Positions 11,974-24,147 of a DNA stretch of 64,000 nt are shown in pieces. Within the stretch, counting starts at the first letter, position 1, and each line of letters begins with the position of its first letter. A program made the position numbers and the translations under genes. Source of the DNA: Haliclystus octoradiatus. Its lineage: Eukaryota > Cnidaria > Staurozoa > Stauromedusae > Haliclystidae. The DNA lies in NCBI GenBank assembly GCA_916610825.1, contig OU744447.1:18941563-19005562 (forward strand), in the 5' to 3' direction. The notes beneath the pieces were generated by a model. That model did not search any database. It saw only the letters and a program-made list of their open reading frames with translations, and was not told the DNA's origin.

Positions 11974-12330
11974 ACAGTCTACATGTAGATTAGACCAAAA
12001 ATTTCCCAAAAGTCTGCATAAAATCTACGTGCAGACTAGAGCCCTGTGTTCCTAAGGTCTGCATATAGTCTTTGTGCAGACTAGATCCCAAACTACCATC
12101 AGTCTACGTACAGTCTACGTGCAGATTAGAGCCCAGTATTCCTCTGAACTGCATACAGTCTACGTGTCGACTAAACCCAAAAATACCAACAGTCTGCATA
12201 CAGTCTTCGTGAAGACTAAAGCCCAGTCTCCCCTTTAACAGCATACAGGCTACAAGTAGACTAGACCCAAAAATACTTACAGTCTGCATGCAGTCTAGGT
12301 GCAGACTAGAGCCCAGTCTTCCCATGAACT

Positions 12331-12371
12331 GCATACAGTCTACGTGTAGACTAGACCCAAAAATACCGTCT
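12331..12371 (+). repeat. Exemplar 41-bp short B monomer (array marker)
   Basis: The unit reads AATACCGTCTGC where a normal B unit reads AATACCAACAGTCTGC, so four bases are missing. The next unit begins GCATTCAGTCTATGTG. I count 18 such units, starting at 9902, 12331, 13317, 21440, 23864, 30391, 33716, 36290, 38809, 39795, 43721, 44931, 45917, 52238, 55622, 58141, 59127 and 62873. Those at 13317, 39795, 45917 and 59127 share the substate ATACCATCTGC. It is a convenient register mark for the higher-order structure. Confidence 0.85.
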
Positions 12372-12382
12372 GCATTCAGTCT

Positions 12383-13368
12383 ATGTGCAGACTAGAGCGC
12401 AGTCTTCCTACGGTCTGCGTACAGTCTACATGCAGACTAGACATCAAACTATCACCAGTATACGTACATTCTACCTGCAGACTAGAGCACAGTCTTTCTA
12501 CGATCTGCATACAGTCTACATGCAGACTAGACCCCAAACTACCATCAATCTACGTACAGTCTACATGCAGACTAGAGGCCAGTCTTCCTACGGTATGCAT
12601 ACAGTCTATGTGCAGACTAAACCCCAAACTATCACCATTCTACGTACCGTGTACGTGCAGACTAGAGCCCAGTCTTCCTCTGAACTGCATACAGTCTACG
12701 CTTAGACTAGACCCAAAAATACCTACAGTCTGTATACCGTCTACGTGCAGACAAGAGCCCAGTCTCCCCTTTAACAGCATACAGTCTACGTGTAGACTAG
12801 ACCAAAAAATACCTACCGTCTGTATACAGTCTACGTGCAGACAAGAGCCCAGTCTCCCCTTTAACAGCATACAGTCTACGTGTAGACTAGACCCAAAAAT
12901 ACGTACAGTCTGCATACAGTCTAGGTGCAGACTAGAGCCCAGTCTTCCCATGAACTGCATACAGTCTACGTGTAGACTAGACGTAAACTTCCAAACAGTC
13001 TTTAAAAAATCTACGTGCAGACTAGAGGCCTGTCTTCCTAAGGTCTGCATATAGTCTGCGTGCAGACTAGACTCCAAACTACCATCAGTCTACGTACAGT
13101 GTACGTGCAGATTAGAGCCCAGTCTTCCTCTGAACTGCATACAGTCTACGCTTAGACTAGACCCAAAAATACCTACAGTCTGCATACAGTCTTCGTGAAG
13201 ACTAGAGCCCAGTCTCCCCTTTAACAGCATACAGGCTACAAGTAGACTAGACCCAAAAATACTTACAGTCTGCATGCAGTCTAGGTGCAGACTAGAGCCC
13301 AGTCTTCCCATGAACTGCATACAGTCTACGTGTAGACTAGACCCAAAAATACCATCTGCATTCAGTCT
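12383..13368. repeat. 986-bp module between two 41-bp monomers
   Basis: Equivalent points after consecutive 41-bp monomers are 986 bp apart (22 x 45 minus 4). The same spacing occurs at 38,861-39,846, 44,983-45,968 and 58,193-59,178. Each module is followed by the ATACCATCTGC form of the short unit. At this place the module looks like a local tandem duplication later carried along inside U, Q and P copies. Confidence 0.8.
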
Positions 13369-13724
13369 ATGTGCAGACTAGAGCGCAGTCTTCCTACGGT
13401 CTGCGTACAGTCTACATGCAGACTAGACATCAAACTATCACCAGTATACCTAAATTCTACCTGCAGACTAGAGCACAGTCTTTCTACGATCTGCATACAG
13501 TCTACATGCAGACTAGACCCCAAACTACCATCAATCTACGTACAGTCTACATGCAGACTAGAGGCCAGTCTTCCTACGGTATGCATACAGTCTATGTGCA
13601 GACTAAACCCCAAACTATCACCATTCTACGTACCGTGTACGTGCAGACTAGAGCCCAGTCTTCCTCTGAACTGCATACAGTCTACGCTTAGACTAGACCC
13701 AAAAATACCTACCGTCTGTATACA

Positions 13725-15233
13725 GTCTACGTGCAGACTAGAGCCCAGTCTTCCCATGAACTGCATACAGTCTACGTGTAGATTAGACCCAAAACTTCCC
13801 AACAGTCTGCATAAAATCTACGTGCAGATTAGAGCCCTGTCTTCCTAAGGTCTGCATATAGTCTGTGTGCAGACTAGACCCCAAACTACCATCAGTCTAC
13901 GTACATTTTATCTGCAGACTAGACCACAGTCTTCCTACGATCTGCATACAGTCTACATGCAGACTAAACCCCAAACTACCATCAATCTACGTACAGTCTA
14001 CGTGCATACTAGAGGCCAGTCTTCGTACGGTCTGAATACAGTCTACGTGCAGACTAGAGTCCAGTCTTCCCATGAACTGCATACAGTCTACGTGTCGACT
14101 AAACCCAAAAATACCAACAGTCTGCATACAGTCTACGTGCAGACTAGAGCCCAGTCTCCCCTTTAACAACATAAAGTCTACAAGTAGATTAGACCCAAAA
14201 ATACCTACAGTCTCCATAGAATCTAGGTGCAGACTAGACCCCAGTCTTCCCATGATTTGCATACAGTCTACATGTAGATTAGACCAAAAATTTCCCAAAA
14301 GTCTGCATAAAATCTACGTGCAGACTAGAGCCCTGTGTTCCTAAGGTATGCATATAGTCTGCGTGCAGACTAGATCCCAAACTACCATCAGTCTACGTAC
14401 ATTCTATCTGCAGACTAGACCACAGTCTTCCTACGGTATGCATACAGTCTATGTGCAGACTAGACCCCAACTATCACCAGTCTACGTAAAGTATACGTGA
14501 AGACTAGAGCCTAGTGTTCCCCCAAACGTCATACAGTCTACGTGTAGACTAGAGCCCGGTCTCCCCTTTAACTGCATACAGTCTACGTGTAGACTAGACC
14601 CAAAATACCAACAGTCTGCATGCAGTCTACGTGCAGACTAGAGCCCAGTCTCTCCTTTAACTGCATACAGTCTACGTGTAGACTAGACCCAAAAATACCT
14701 ACAGTCTGCATACGGCCTACGTGCAGACTATAGCCCAGTCTTCCCATGAACTGCATACAGTCCATTTGTAGACTAGACCCAAAATACCAATTGTCTGCAT
14801 ACAGTCTATGTGCAGACTAGAGCCCAGTCTTCCTACGGTCTGCATATAGTCTACGTGCAGAGTAGACTCCAAACTATCACCAGCATACGTACAATTTACA
14901 TGCAGACTAGAGCACAGTCTTCCTACGGTCTGCATACAGTCTACGTGCAGACTAAACCCCAAACTACTATCAGTCTACGTACAGTATACGTGCAGACTAG
15001 CGGCCAGTCTTCCTACGGTATGCATATAGTCTGAGTGCAGACTAGACCCCAAACTACCATCAGTCTATGTACAGTCTACGTGCAGATTAGAGCCCAGTCT
15101 TCCTCTGAACTGCATACAGTCTACGTGTAGACTAAACCCAAAAATACCTACAGTCTGCATACAGTCTATTACAGACTAGAGCCCAGTCTTCCCATGAACT
15201 GCATACAGTCTACGTGTAGACTAGACCCAAAAC
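13725..15233. repeat. Higher-order block T0 (copies at 22.4, 32.2 and 46.3 kb)
   Basis: Matches 22,387-23,896 (offset 8,662, then 8,663), the corresponding part of 32,167-33,788, and 46,325-47,833 (offset 32,600, inside Q2). Four copies share CCCCAACTATCACC, AGTATACGTGAAGACTAG, TTCCCCCAAACGTCATAC and the short CAGTCTATTACAGACTAG unit. The one-base step in offset comes from ACCCAAAATACC here against ACCCAAAAATATC in T1 and T2 near 14,775/23,440. T0 and T3 pair together, as do T1 and T2. Confidence 0.85.
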
Positions 15234-16410
15234 TTCCCAACAGTCTGCATAAAATCTACCTGCAGACTAGAGCCCAAACTACCATCAGTCTACGTACAGT
15301 CTTCCTCTGAACTGCATGCAGTCTACGTGTCGAATAGACCAAAAAATACCAACAGTCTGCATACAGTCTACGTATAGACTAGAGCCTAGTCTCCCCTTTA
15401 ACAGCATACAGTCTACAAGTAGACTAGACCCAAAAATACCTACAGTCTGCATACAGTCTAGGTGCAGACTAGAGCCCAGTCTTCCCATGAACTGCATACA
15501 GTCCACGTGTAGACTAGACCCAAAAATACCTACAGTCTGCATACCGTCTACGTGCAGACTAGAGACCAGTCTTCCCATGAACTGCATACAGTCTACGTGT
15601 AGACTAGACACAAAAATACCAACAGTCTGCATACAGTCTATGTGCAGACTAGAGCGCAGTCTTCCTACGATCTGCGTACAGTCTACATGCAGACTAAAAG
15701 TCAAACTATCACCAGTATACGTACATTCTGCCTGAAGACTAGAGCACAGTCTTTCTACGATCTGCATACAGTCTACATGCAGACTAGTCACAAACTACCA
15801 TCAATCTACGTACAGTCTACGTGCAGACTGGAGGCCCTTCTTCCTACGGTATGCATACAGTCTATGTGCAGACTAGACCCCAAACTATCACCAGTCTACG
15901 TACCGTGTACGTGCAGACTAGAGCCAAGTCTTCCTCTGAACTACATACATTCTACGTGTCGACTAAACCCAAAAATACCAACAGTCTGCATACAGTCTAC
16001 GTGCAGAGTAGGGCCCAGTCTCCCCTTTTACAGCATACAGTCTACAAGTAGACTAGACCCCAAACTACCATCAGTCTACGTACAGTCTTCGTGCAGACTA
16101 GAGCCCATTCTTCCTCTGAACTGCATACAGTCTACGTGTTGACTAGACCCAAAATTACCTACAGTCTGCATACAGTCTAGGTGCAGACTAGAGCCCAGTC
16201 TTCCAATGAACTGCATACAGTCTACGTGTAGACTAGACCCAAAAACACCAACAGTCTGCATACAGTCTATGTGCAGATTAGAGCGCAGTCTTCCTACGGT
16301 TTGCGTACAGTCTACATGCAGACTAGACCTCAAATTATCACCAGTATACGTACATTCTACCTGCAGACTAGAGCACAGCCATTCTACGATCTGCATACAG
16401 TCTACAGGCA

Positions 16411-18806
16411 GACTAGACCAAAAACTACCATAAATCTACGTACAGTCTACGTGCAGACTAGAGGACAGTCTTCCTACGGTATGCATACAGTGTATGTGCA
16501 GACTAGACCCCAAACTGTCACAAGTCTACGTACCGTGTACGTGCAGACTAGAGCCCAGTCTTCCTTTGAACTGCTTACAGTCTACGTGTAGACTGGACCA
16601 AAAAATACCAATGGTCTGCATACAGTCTACGTGTAGACTAGACCCAAAACTACCAACAGTCTTCATACAGGCTACGTACAGACAAGGGCCCAGTCTCCCC
16701 TTTAACAGCATACAGTCTACCTGTAGACTAGACCCAAAAATACCTACCGTCTGTATACAGTCTACGTGCAGACAAGAGCCCAGTCTCCCCTTTAACAGCA
16801 TACAGTCTACGTGTAGACTAGACCCAAAAATACCTACAGTCTGCATACGGTTTAGGTGCAGACTAGAGCCCAGTCTCCCCTTTAACAGCATACAATCTAC
16901 AAGTAGACTAGACCCAAAAATACCTACAGTCTGCATACAGTCTACGTGCAGACTAGAGCCTGGTCTTCCCATGAACTGCATACAGTCTACGTGTAGACTA
17001 GACCAAAAACTTTCCAACAGTCTGCATAAAATCTACGTGCAGACTAGAGCCCTGTCTTCCTAAGATCTTCATATAGTCTGCGTGCAGACTAGACCCCAAA
17101 CTACCATCAGTCTACGTACAGTCTACGTGCAGATTAGAGCCCAGTCTTCCTTTGAACTGCATACAGTCTACGTGTCGACTAAACCCAAAACTACCAACAG
17201 TCTGCATACAGTCTTCGTGCAAACTAGAGCCCAGTCTCCCCTTTAACAGCATACAATCTACAAGTAGACCAGACCCAAAAATAACTACAGTCTGCATACA
17301 GTCTAGGTGCAGACTAGAGTCCAGTCTTCCTCTGAACTGCATACAGTCTACGTGTTGACTAGACCCAAAATTACCTACAGTCTGCATACAGTTTAGGTGC
17401 AGACTAGAGCCCAGTCTTCCAATGAACTGCATACAGTCTACGTGTAGACTAGACCCAAAAATACCAACAGTCTGCATACAGTCTATGTGCAGACTAGAGC
17501 GCAGTCTTCCTACGCTCTTCGTACAGTCTACATGCAGACTAGACCTCAAACTATCACCAGTATACGTACATTCTACCTGCAGACTAGAGCACAGTCTTTC
17601 TACGATCTGCATACAGTCTACATGCAGACTAGACCCCAAGCTACGATCAGTCTACGTACAGTCTACGTGCAGATTAGAGCCCAGTCTTCCTCTGAACTGC
17701 ATACAGTCTACGTGTAGACTAGACCCAAATATACCTACAGTCTGCATACCGTCTACGTGCAGACTAAAGCCCAGTCTTCCAGTGAACTGCATACAGTCTA
17801 CGTGTAGACTAGACCAAAAACTTTCCAACAGTCTGCATAAAATCTACGTGTAGACTAGAGCCCTATCTTCCTAAGATGTGTATATAGTCTGCGTGCAGAC
17901 TAGACCCCAAACTACCATCAGTCTACTTACAGTCTACGTGCAGATTAGAGCCCAGTGTTCCTCTGAGCTGCATACAGTCTACGTGTCGACTAAACCCAAA
18001 AATACCAACAGTCTGCATACAGTCTACGTGCAGACTAGGGCCCAGTCTCCCCTTTAACAGCATAAAGTCTACAAGTAGACTAGACCCAAAAATACGTACA
18101 GTCTCCATACAGTCTAGGTGCATACTAGAGCCCAGTCTTCCCATGATTTGCATACAGTCTACATGTAGATTAGACCAAAAACTTCCCAAAAGTCTGCATA
18201 AAATCTACGTGCAGACTAGAGCCCTGTGTTCCTAAGGTCTGCATATAGTCTTCGTGCAGACTAGATCCCAAACTACCATCAGTCTACGTACAGTCTACGT
18301 GCAGATTAGAGCCCAGTATTCCTCTGAACTGCATACAGTCTACGTGTCGACTAAACCCAAAAATACCAACAGTCTGAATACAGTCTACGTGTAGACTGGA
18401 CCAAAAAATACCAATGGTCTGCATACAGTCTACGTGTAGACTAGACCCAAAATTACCAACAGTCTTCATACAGGCTACGTACAGACAAGGGCCCAGTCTC
18501 CCCTTTAACAGCATACAGTCTACCTGTAGACTAGACCCAAAAATACCTACCGTCTGTATACAGTCTACGTGCAGACAAGAGCCCAGTCTCCCCTTTAACA
18601 GCATACAGTCTACGTGTAGACTAGACCCAAAAATACCTACAGTCTGCATACAGTCTAGGTGCAGACTAGAGCCCAGTCTCCCCTTTAACAGCATACAATC
18701 TACAAGTAGACTAGACCCAAAAATACCTACAGTCTGCATACAGTCTACGTGCAGACTAGAGCCTGGTCTTCCCATGAACTGCATACAGTCTACGTGTAGA
18801 CTAGAC
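16411..18806. repeat. Higher-order block S1 (copy at 24,148-26,452)
   Basis: The offset is 7,737 up to about 17,365 and 7,647 after, because S2 lacks one 90-bp dimer that is present here at about 17,365-17,455. Shared states include ACTACCATAAATCTACG, CAAACTGTCACAAG, AAATACCAATGGTCTGC, GTAGACCAGACCC and CTATCTTCCTAAGATGTG. The match ends at 18,806/26,452, where S2 loses a further 91 bp (one 46-bp and one 45-bp unit) and then continues parallel to 18,897 onward. Confidence 0.8.
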
Positions 18807-21800
18807 CAAAAACTTCCCAACAGTCTGCATAAAATCTACGTGCAGACTAGAGCCCTGTCTTCCTAAGATCTTCATATAGTCTGCGTGCAGACTAGACCCC
18901 AAACTACCATCAATCTACGTACAGTCTACGTGCAGATTAGAGCCCAGTCTTCCTTTGATCTGCATACAGTCTACGTGTCGACTAAACCCAAAACTACCAA
19001 CAGTCTGCATACAGTCTTCGTGCAGACTAGAGCCCAGTCTCTCCTTTAACAGCATACAATCTACAAGTAGACTAGACCCAAAAATACCTACAATCTGCAT
19101 ACAGTCTAGGTGCAGACTAGAGCCCAGTCTTCCTCTGAACTGCATACAGTCTACGTGTTGACTAGACCCAAAATTACCTACAGTCTGCATACAGTCTAGG
19201 TGCAGACTAGAGCCCAGTCTTTCAATGAACTGCATACAGTCTACGTGTAGACTAGAACCAAAAATACCAACAGTCTGCATACAGTCTATGTGCAGACTAG
19301 AGCGCAGTCTTCCTACGGTCTGCGTACAGTCTACATGCAGACAAGACCTCAAACTATCACCAGTATACGTACATTCTACCTGCAGACTAGATCACAGCCA
19401 TTCTACGATCTGCATACAGTCTACAGGCAGACTAGACCAAAAACTACCATAAATCTACGTACAGTCTACGTGCAGACTAGAGGCCAGTCTTCCTACGGTA
19501 TGCATACAGTGTATGTGCAGACTAGACCCCAAACTGTCACAAGTCTACGTACCGTGTACGTGCAGACTAGAGCCCAGTTTTCCTTTGAACTGCTTACAGT
19601 CTACGTGTAGACTGGACCAAAAAATACCAATGGTCTGCATACAGTCTACGTGTAGACTAGACCCAAAATTACCAACAGTCTTCATACAGGCTACGTACAG
19701 ACAAGGGCCCAGTCTCCCCTTTAACAGCATACAGTCTACCTGTAGACTAGACCCAAAAATACCTACCGTCTGTATACAGTCTACGTGCAGACAAGAGCCC
19801 AGTCTCCCCTTTAACAGCATACAGTCTACGTGTAGACTAGACCCAAAAATACCTACAGTCTGCATACAGTCTAGGTGCAGACTAGAGCCCAGTCTCCCCT
19901 TTAACAGCATACAATCTACAAGTAGACTAGACCCAAAAATTCCTACAGTCTGCATACAGTCTACGTGCAGACTAGAGCCTGGTCTTCCCATGAACTGCAT
20001 ACAGTCTACGTGTAGACTAGACCAAAAACTTCCCAACAGTCTGCATAAAATCTACGTGCAGACTAGAGCCCTGTCTTCCTAAGATTTTCATATAGTCTGC
20101 GTGCAGACTAGACCCCAAACTACCATCAGTCTACGTACAGTTTACGTGCAGATTAGAGCCCAGTCTTCCTTTGAACTGCATACAGTCTACGTGTCGACTA
20201 AACCCAAAACTACCAACAGTTTGCATACAGTCTTCGTGCAGACTAGAGCCCAGTCTCCCCTTTAACAGCATACAATCTACAAGTAGACTAGACCAAAAAA
20301 TACCTACAATCTGCATACAGTCTAGGTGCAGACTAGAGCCCAGTCTTCCCATGAATTGCATACATTCTACGTGTAGACTAGACCCAAAAATACCAACAGT
20401 CTGCATACAGTCTATGTGCAGACTAGAGCGCAGTCTTCCTACGCTCTGCGTACAGTCTACATGCAGACTAGACCTCAAACTATCACCAGTATACGTACAT
20501 TCTACCTGCAGACTATAGCACAGTCTTTCTACGATCTGCATACAGTCTACATGCAGACTAGACCCCAAACTACGATCAGTCTACGTACAGTCTACGTGCA
20601 GATTAGAGCCCAGTCTTCCTCTGAACTGCATACAGTCTACGTGTAGACTAGACCCAAATATACCTACAGTCTGCATACCGTCTACGTGCAGACTAAACCC
20701 CAGTCTTCCAGTGAACTGCATACAGTCTACGTGTAGACTAGACCAAAAACTTTCCAACAGTCTGCATAAAATCTACGTGTAAACTAGAGCCCTGTCTTCC
20801 TAAGATGTGTATATAATCTGCGTGCAGACTAGACCCCAAACTACCATCAGTCTACTTACAGTCTACGTGCAGATTAGAGCCCAGTGTTCCTCTGAGCTGC
20901 ATACAGTCTACGTGTCGACTAAACCCAAAAATACCAACAGTCTGCATACAGTCTACGTGCAGACTAGGGCCCAGTCTCCCCTTTAACAGCATAAAGTCTA
21001 CAAGTAGACTAGACCCAAAAATACGTACAGTCTCCATACAGTCTAGGTGCATACTAGAGCCCAGTCTTCCCATGATTTGCATACAGTCTACATGTAGATT
21101 AGACCAAAATCTTCCCAAAAGTCTGCATAAAATCTACGTGCAGACTAGAGCCCTGTGTTCCTAAGGTCTGCATATAGTCTTCCTGCAGACTAGATCCCAA
21201 ACTACCATCAGTCTACGTACAGTCTACGTGCAGATTAGAGCCCAGTATTCCTCTGAACTGCATACAGTCTACGTGTCGACTAAACCCAAAAATACCAACA
21301 GTCTGCATACAGTCTTCGTGAAGACTAGAGCCCAGTCTCCTCTTTAACAGCATACAGCCTACAAGTAGACTAGACCCAAAAATACCTACAGTCTGCATGC
21401 AGTCTAGGTGCAGACTACCGCCCAGTCTTCCCATGAACTGCATACAGTCTACGTGTAGACTAGACCCAAAAATACCGTCTGCATTCAGTCTATGTGCAGA
21501 CTAGAGCGCAGTCTTCCTACGGTCTGCGTACAGTCTACATGCAGACTAGACATCAAACTATCACCAGTATACGTACATTCTACCTGCAGACTAGAGCACA
21601 GTCTTTCTACGATCTGCATACAGTCTACATGCAGACTAGACCCCAAACTACCATCAATCTACGTACAGTCTACATGCAGACTAGAGGCCAGTCTTCCTAC
21701 GGTATGCATACAGTCTATGTGCAGACTAAACCCCAAACTATCACCATTCTACGTACCGTGTACGTGCAGACTAGAGCCCAGTCTTCCTCTGAACTGCATA

Positions 21801-22314
21801 CAGTCTACGCTTAGACTAGACCCACAAATACCTACAGTCTGTATACCGTCTACGTGCAGACAAGAGCCCAATCTCCCCTTTAACAGCATACAGTCTACGT
21901 GTAGACTAGACCAAAAAATACCTACCGTCTGTATACAGTCTACGTGCAGACAAGAGCCCAGTTTCCCCTTTAACAGCATACAGTCTACGTGTAGACTAGA
22001 CCCAAAAATACGTACAGTCTGCATACAGTCTAGTGCAGACTAGAGCCCAGTCTTCCCTTGAACTGCATACAGTCTACGTGTAGACTAGACGTAAACTTCC
22101 AAACAGTCTTTAAAAAATCTACGTGCAGACTAGAGGCCTGTCTTCCTAAGGTCTGCATATAGTCTGCGTGCAGACTAGACCCCAAACTACCATCAGTCTA
22201 CGTACAGTGTACGTGCAGATTAGAGCCCAGTCTTCCTCTGAACTGCATACAGTCTACGCTTAGACTAGACCCAAAAATACCTACAGTCTGCATACAGTCT
22301 ACGTGCAGACTAGA
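18378..22314. repeat. Higher-order block R1 (copies at 27,330 and 49,986)
   Basis: Offset to R2 is 8,952 up to about 19,120 and 8,951 after, because R2 lost one base in GAGCCCTTCTTCC near 28,075. From about 19,188 it also matches R3 at 30,798. All three share AGTCTTTCAATGAAC, GACTAGAACC, CAGTTTTCCTTTGAAC, GCAGACTACCGCC and the one-base-short TCTAGTGCAGACTAG. A 90-bp dimer at about 21,873-21,962 is missing from R2 but present in R3. Confidence 0.85.
18601..18645 (+). repeat. Exemplar class B monomer (45 bp)
   Basis: A clean class B unit. It starts GCATACAGTCTACGTGTAG, followed by ACTAGACCC and an A-rich stretch, and ends in CTACAGTCT. Subunits are CAGTCTACGTG, TAGACTAGACCC, AAAAATACCTA and CAGTCTGCATA. 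The first two match class A almost exactly, the third is replaced by an A-rich 11-mer, and the fourth is closer to the CAGTCT consensus than in class A. Other B endings are ACTACCATCAGTCT, ACTATCACCAGTAT and ACTATCACAAGTCT. These are followed by a unit that begins ACGTAC instead of GCATAC. A class A unit follows at 18646-18690. Confidence 0.9.
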
Positions 22315-23936
22315 CCCCAGTCTTCCTACGGTATGCATACAGTCTATGTGCAGACTAGACCCAAAACTATCACAAGTCTACGTACCGTGTACGTGCAGAC
22401 TAGAGCCCAGTCTTCCCATGAACTGCATACAGTCTACGTGTAGATTAGACCCAAAACTTCCCAACAGTCTGCATAAAATCTACGTGCAGATTAGAGCCCT
22501 GTCTTCCTAAGGTCTGCATATAGTCTGTGTGCAGACTAGACCCCAAACTACCATCAGTCTACGTACATTTTATCTGCAGACTAGATCACAGTCTTCCTAC
22601 GATCTGAACACAGTCTACATGCAGACTAAACCCCAAACTACCATCAATCTACGTACAGTCTACGTGCATACTAGAGGCCAGTCTTCCTACGGTCTGAATA
22701 CAGTCTACGTGCAGACTAGAGTCCAGTCTTCCCATGAACTGCATACAGTCTACGTGTCGACTAAACCCAAAAATACCAACAGTCTGCATACAGTCTACGT
22801 GCAGACTAGAGCCCAGTCTCCCCTTTAACAACATAAAGTCTACAAGTAGATTAGACCCAAAAATACCTACAGTCTCCATAGAGTCTAGGTGCAGACTAGA
22901 GCCCAGTCTTCCCATGATTTGCATACAGTCTACATGTAGATTAGACCAAAAATTTCCCAAAAGTCTGCATAAAATCTACGTGCAGACTTGAGCCCTGTGT
23001 TCCTAAGGTATGCATATAGTCTGCGTGCAGACTAGATCCCAAACTACCATCAGTCTACGTACATTCTCTCTGCAGACTAGACCACAGTCTTCCTACGGTA
23101 TGCATACAGTCTATGTGCAGACTAGACCCCAACTATCACCAGTCTACGTAAAGTATACGTGAAGACTAGAGCCTAGTGTTCCCCCAAACGTCATACAGTC
23201 TACATGTAGACTAGAGCCCGGTCTCCCCTTTAACTGCATACAGTCTACGTGTAGACTAGACCCAAAATACCAACAGTCTGCATGCAGTCTACGTGCAGAC
23301 TAGAGCCCAGCCTCTCCTTTAACTGCATACAGTCTACGTGTAGACTTGACCCAAAAATACCTACAGTCTGCATACCGCCTACGTGCAGACTATAGCCCAG
23401 TCTTCCCATGAACTGCATACAGTCCATTTGTAGACTACACCCAAAAATATCAATTGTCTGCATACAGTCTATGTGCAGACTAGAGCCCAGTCTTCCTACG
23501 GTCTGCATATAGTCTACGTGCAGAGTAGACTCCAAACTATCACCAGCATACGTACATTTTACGTGCAGACTAGAGCACAGTCTTCCTACGGTCTGCATAC
23601 AGTCTACGTGCAGACTAAACCCCAAACTACTATCAGTCTACGTACAGTCTACGTGCAGAAAGGCGGCCAGTCTTCCTACGGTATGCATATAGTCTGAGTG
23701 CAGACTAGACCCCAAACTACCATCAGTCTATGTACAGTCTACGTGCAGATTAGAGCCCAGTCTTCCTCTGAACTGCATACAGTCTACGTGTAGACTAAAC
23801 CCAAAAATACCTACAGTCTGCATACAGTCTATTACAGACTAGAGCCCAGTCTTCCCATGAACTGCATACAGTCTACGTGTAGACTAGACCCAAAAATACC
23901 GTCTGCGTTCAGTCTATGTGCAGACTAGAGCGCAGT
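22315..23936. repeat. Higher-order block T1 (partner of T2)
   Basis: Parallel to 32,167-33,788 at a constant offset of 9,852. The left edge is sharp: both copies read CCCCAGTCTTCCTACGGTATG, while upstream one has CTACGTGCAG and the other CTAGGTGCAG. T1 and T2 share GATCTGAACACAG, GTACATTCTCTCTGC, CTACACCCAAAAATATC and a damaged dyad unit near 23,658 (GCAGAAAGGCGGCC) and 33,510 (GCAGAAAAGCGGCC). After 23,936 it switches to sequence resembling 17,23x-17,43x (offset 6,701), which links it to S2. Confidence 0.82.
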
Positions 23937-24147
23937 CTCCCCTTTAACAGCATACAATCTACAAGTAGACCAGACCCAAAAATAACTACAGTCTGCATAC
24001 AGTCTAGGTGCAGACTAGAGTCCAGTATTCCTCTGAACTGCATACAGTCTACGTGTTGACTAGACCCAAAATTACCTACAGTCTGCATACAGTTTAGGTG
24101 CAGACTAGAGCCCAGTCTTCCAATGAACTGCATACAGTCTACGTGTA

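Larger units (their letters stand above)
8352..13530. repeat. Higher-order block U1 (copies at 34,740 and 54,072)
   Basis: Aligns with 34,740-40,008 at an offset of 26,388 up to about 11,570 and 26,478 afterwards. The step is a 90-bp A+B dimer present near 37,965-38,055 and absent here. Shared states include GCAGACCAGAGCC, the A-run in GATTAGATAAAAAAATACC, the 11-bp duplication at 9354-9375, CTTTAAAAATTCTACG and CAGTCTTTGTATGATC. The match ends where this copy has ATCAATCT (13,533) and the others ATCAGTCT. Confidence 0.85.
12225..17385. repeat. Higher-order block Q1 (copy at 44,825-49,985)
   Basis: Offset to the partner is 32,600 throughout, becoming 32,601 after a one-base gain in Q2 near 49,458. 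Shared rare units include GAAGACTAGAGCCTAGTGTT, the one-base-short CCCCAACTATCACC (14,466), the shortened CAGTCTATTACAGACTAG (15,163) and CTACATGCAGACTAAAAGTC (15,690). Q1 has its own substitutions, for example GTATAGACTAGAGCCTAG near 15,370 and GCAGATTAGAGCG near 16,275. Q1 overlaps the right end of U1, so two copying events share this ground. Confidence 0.85.
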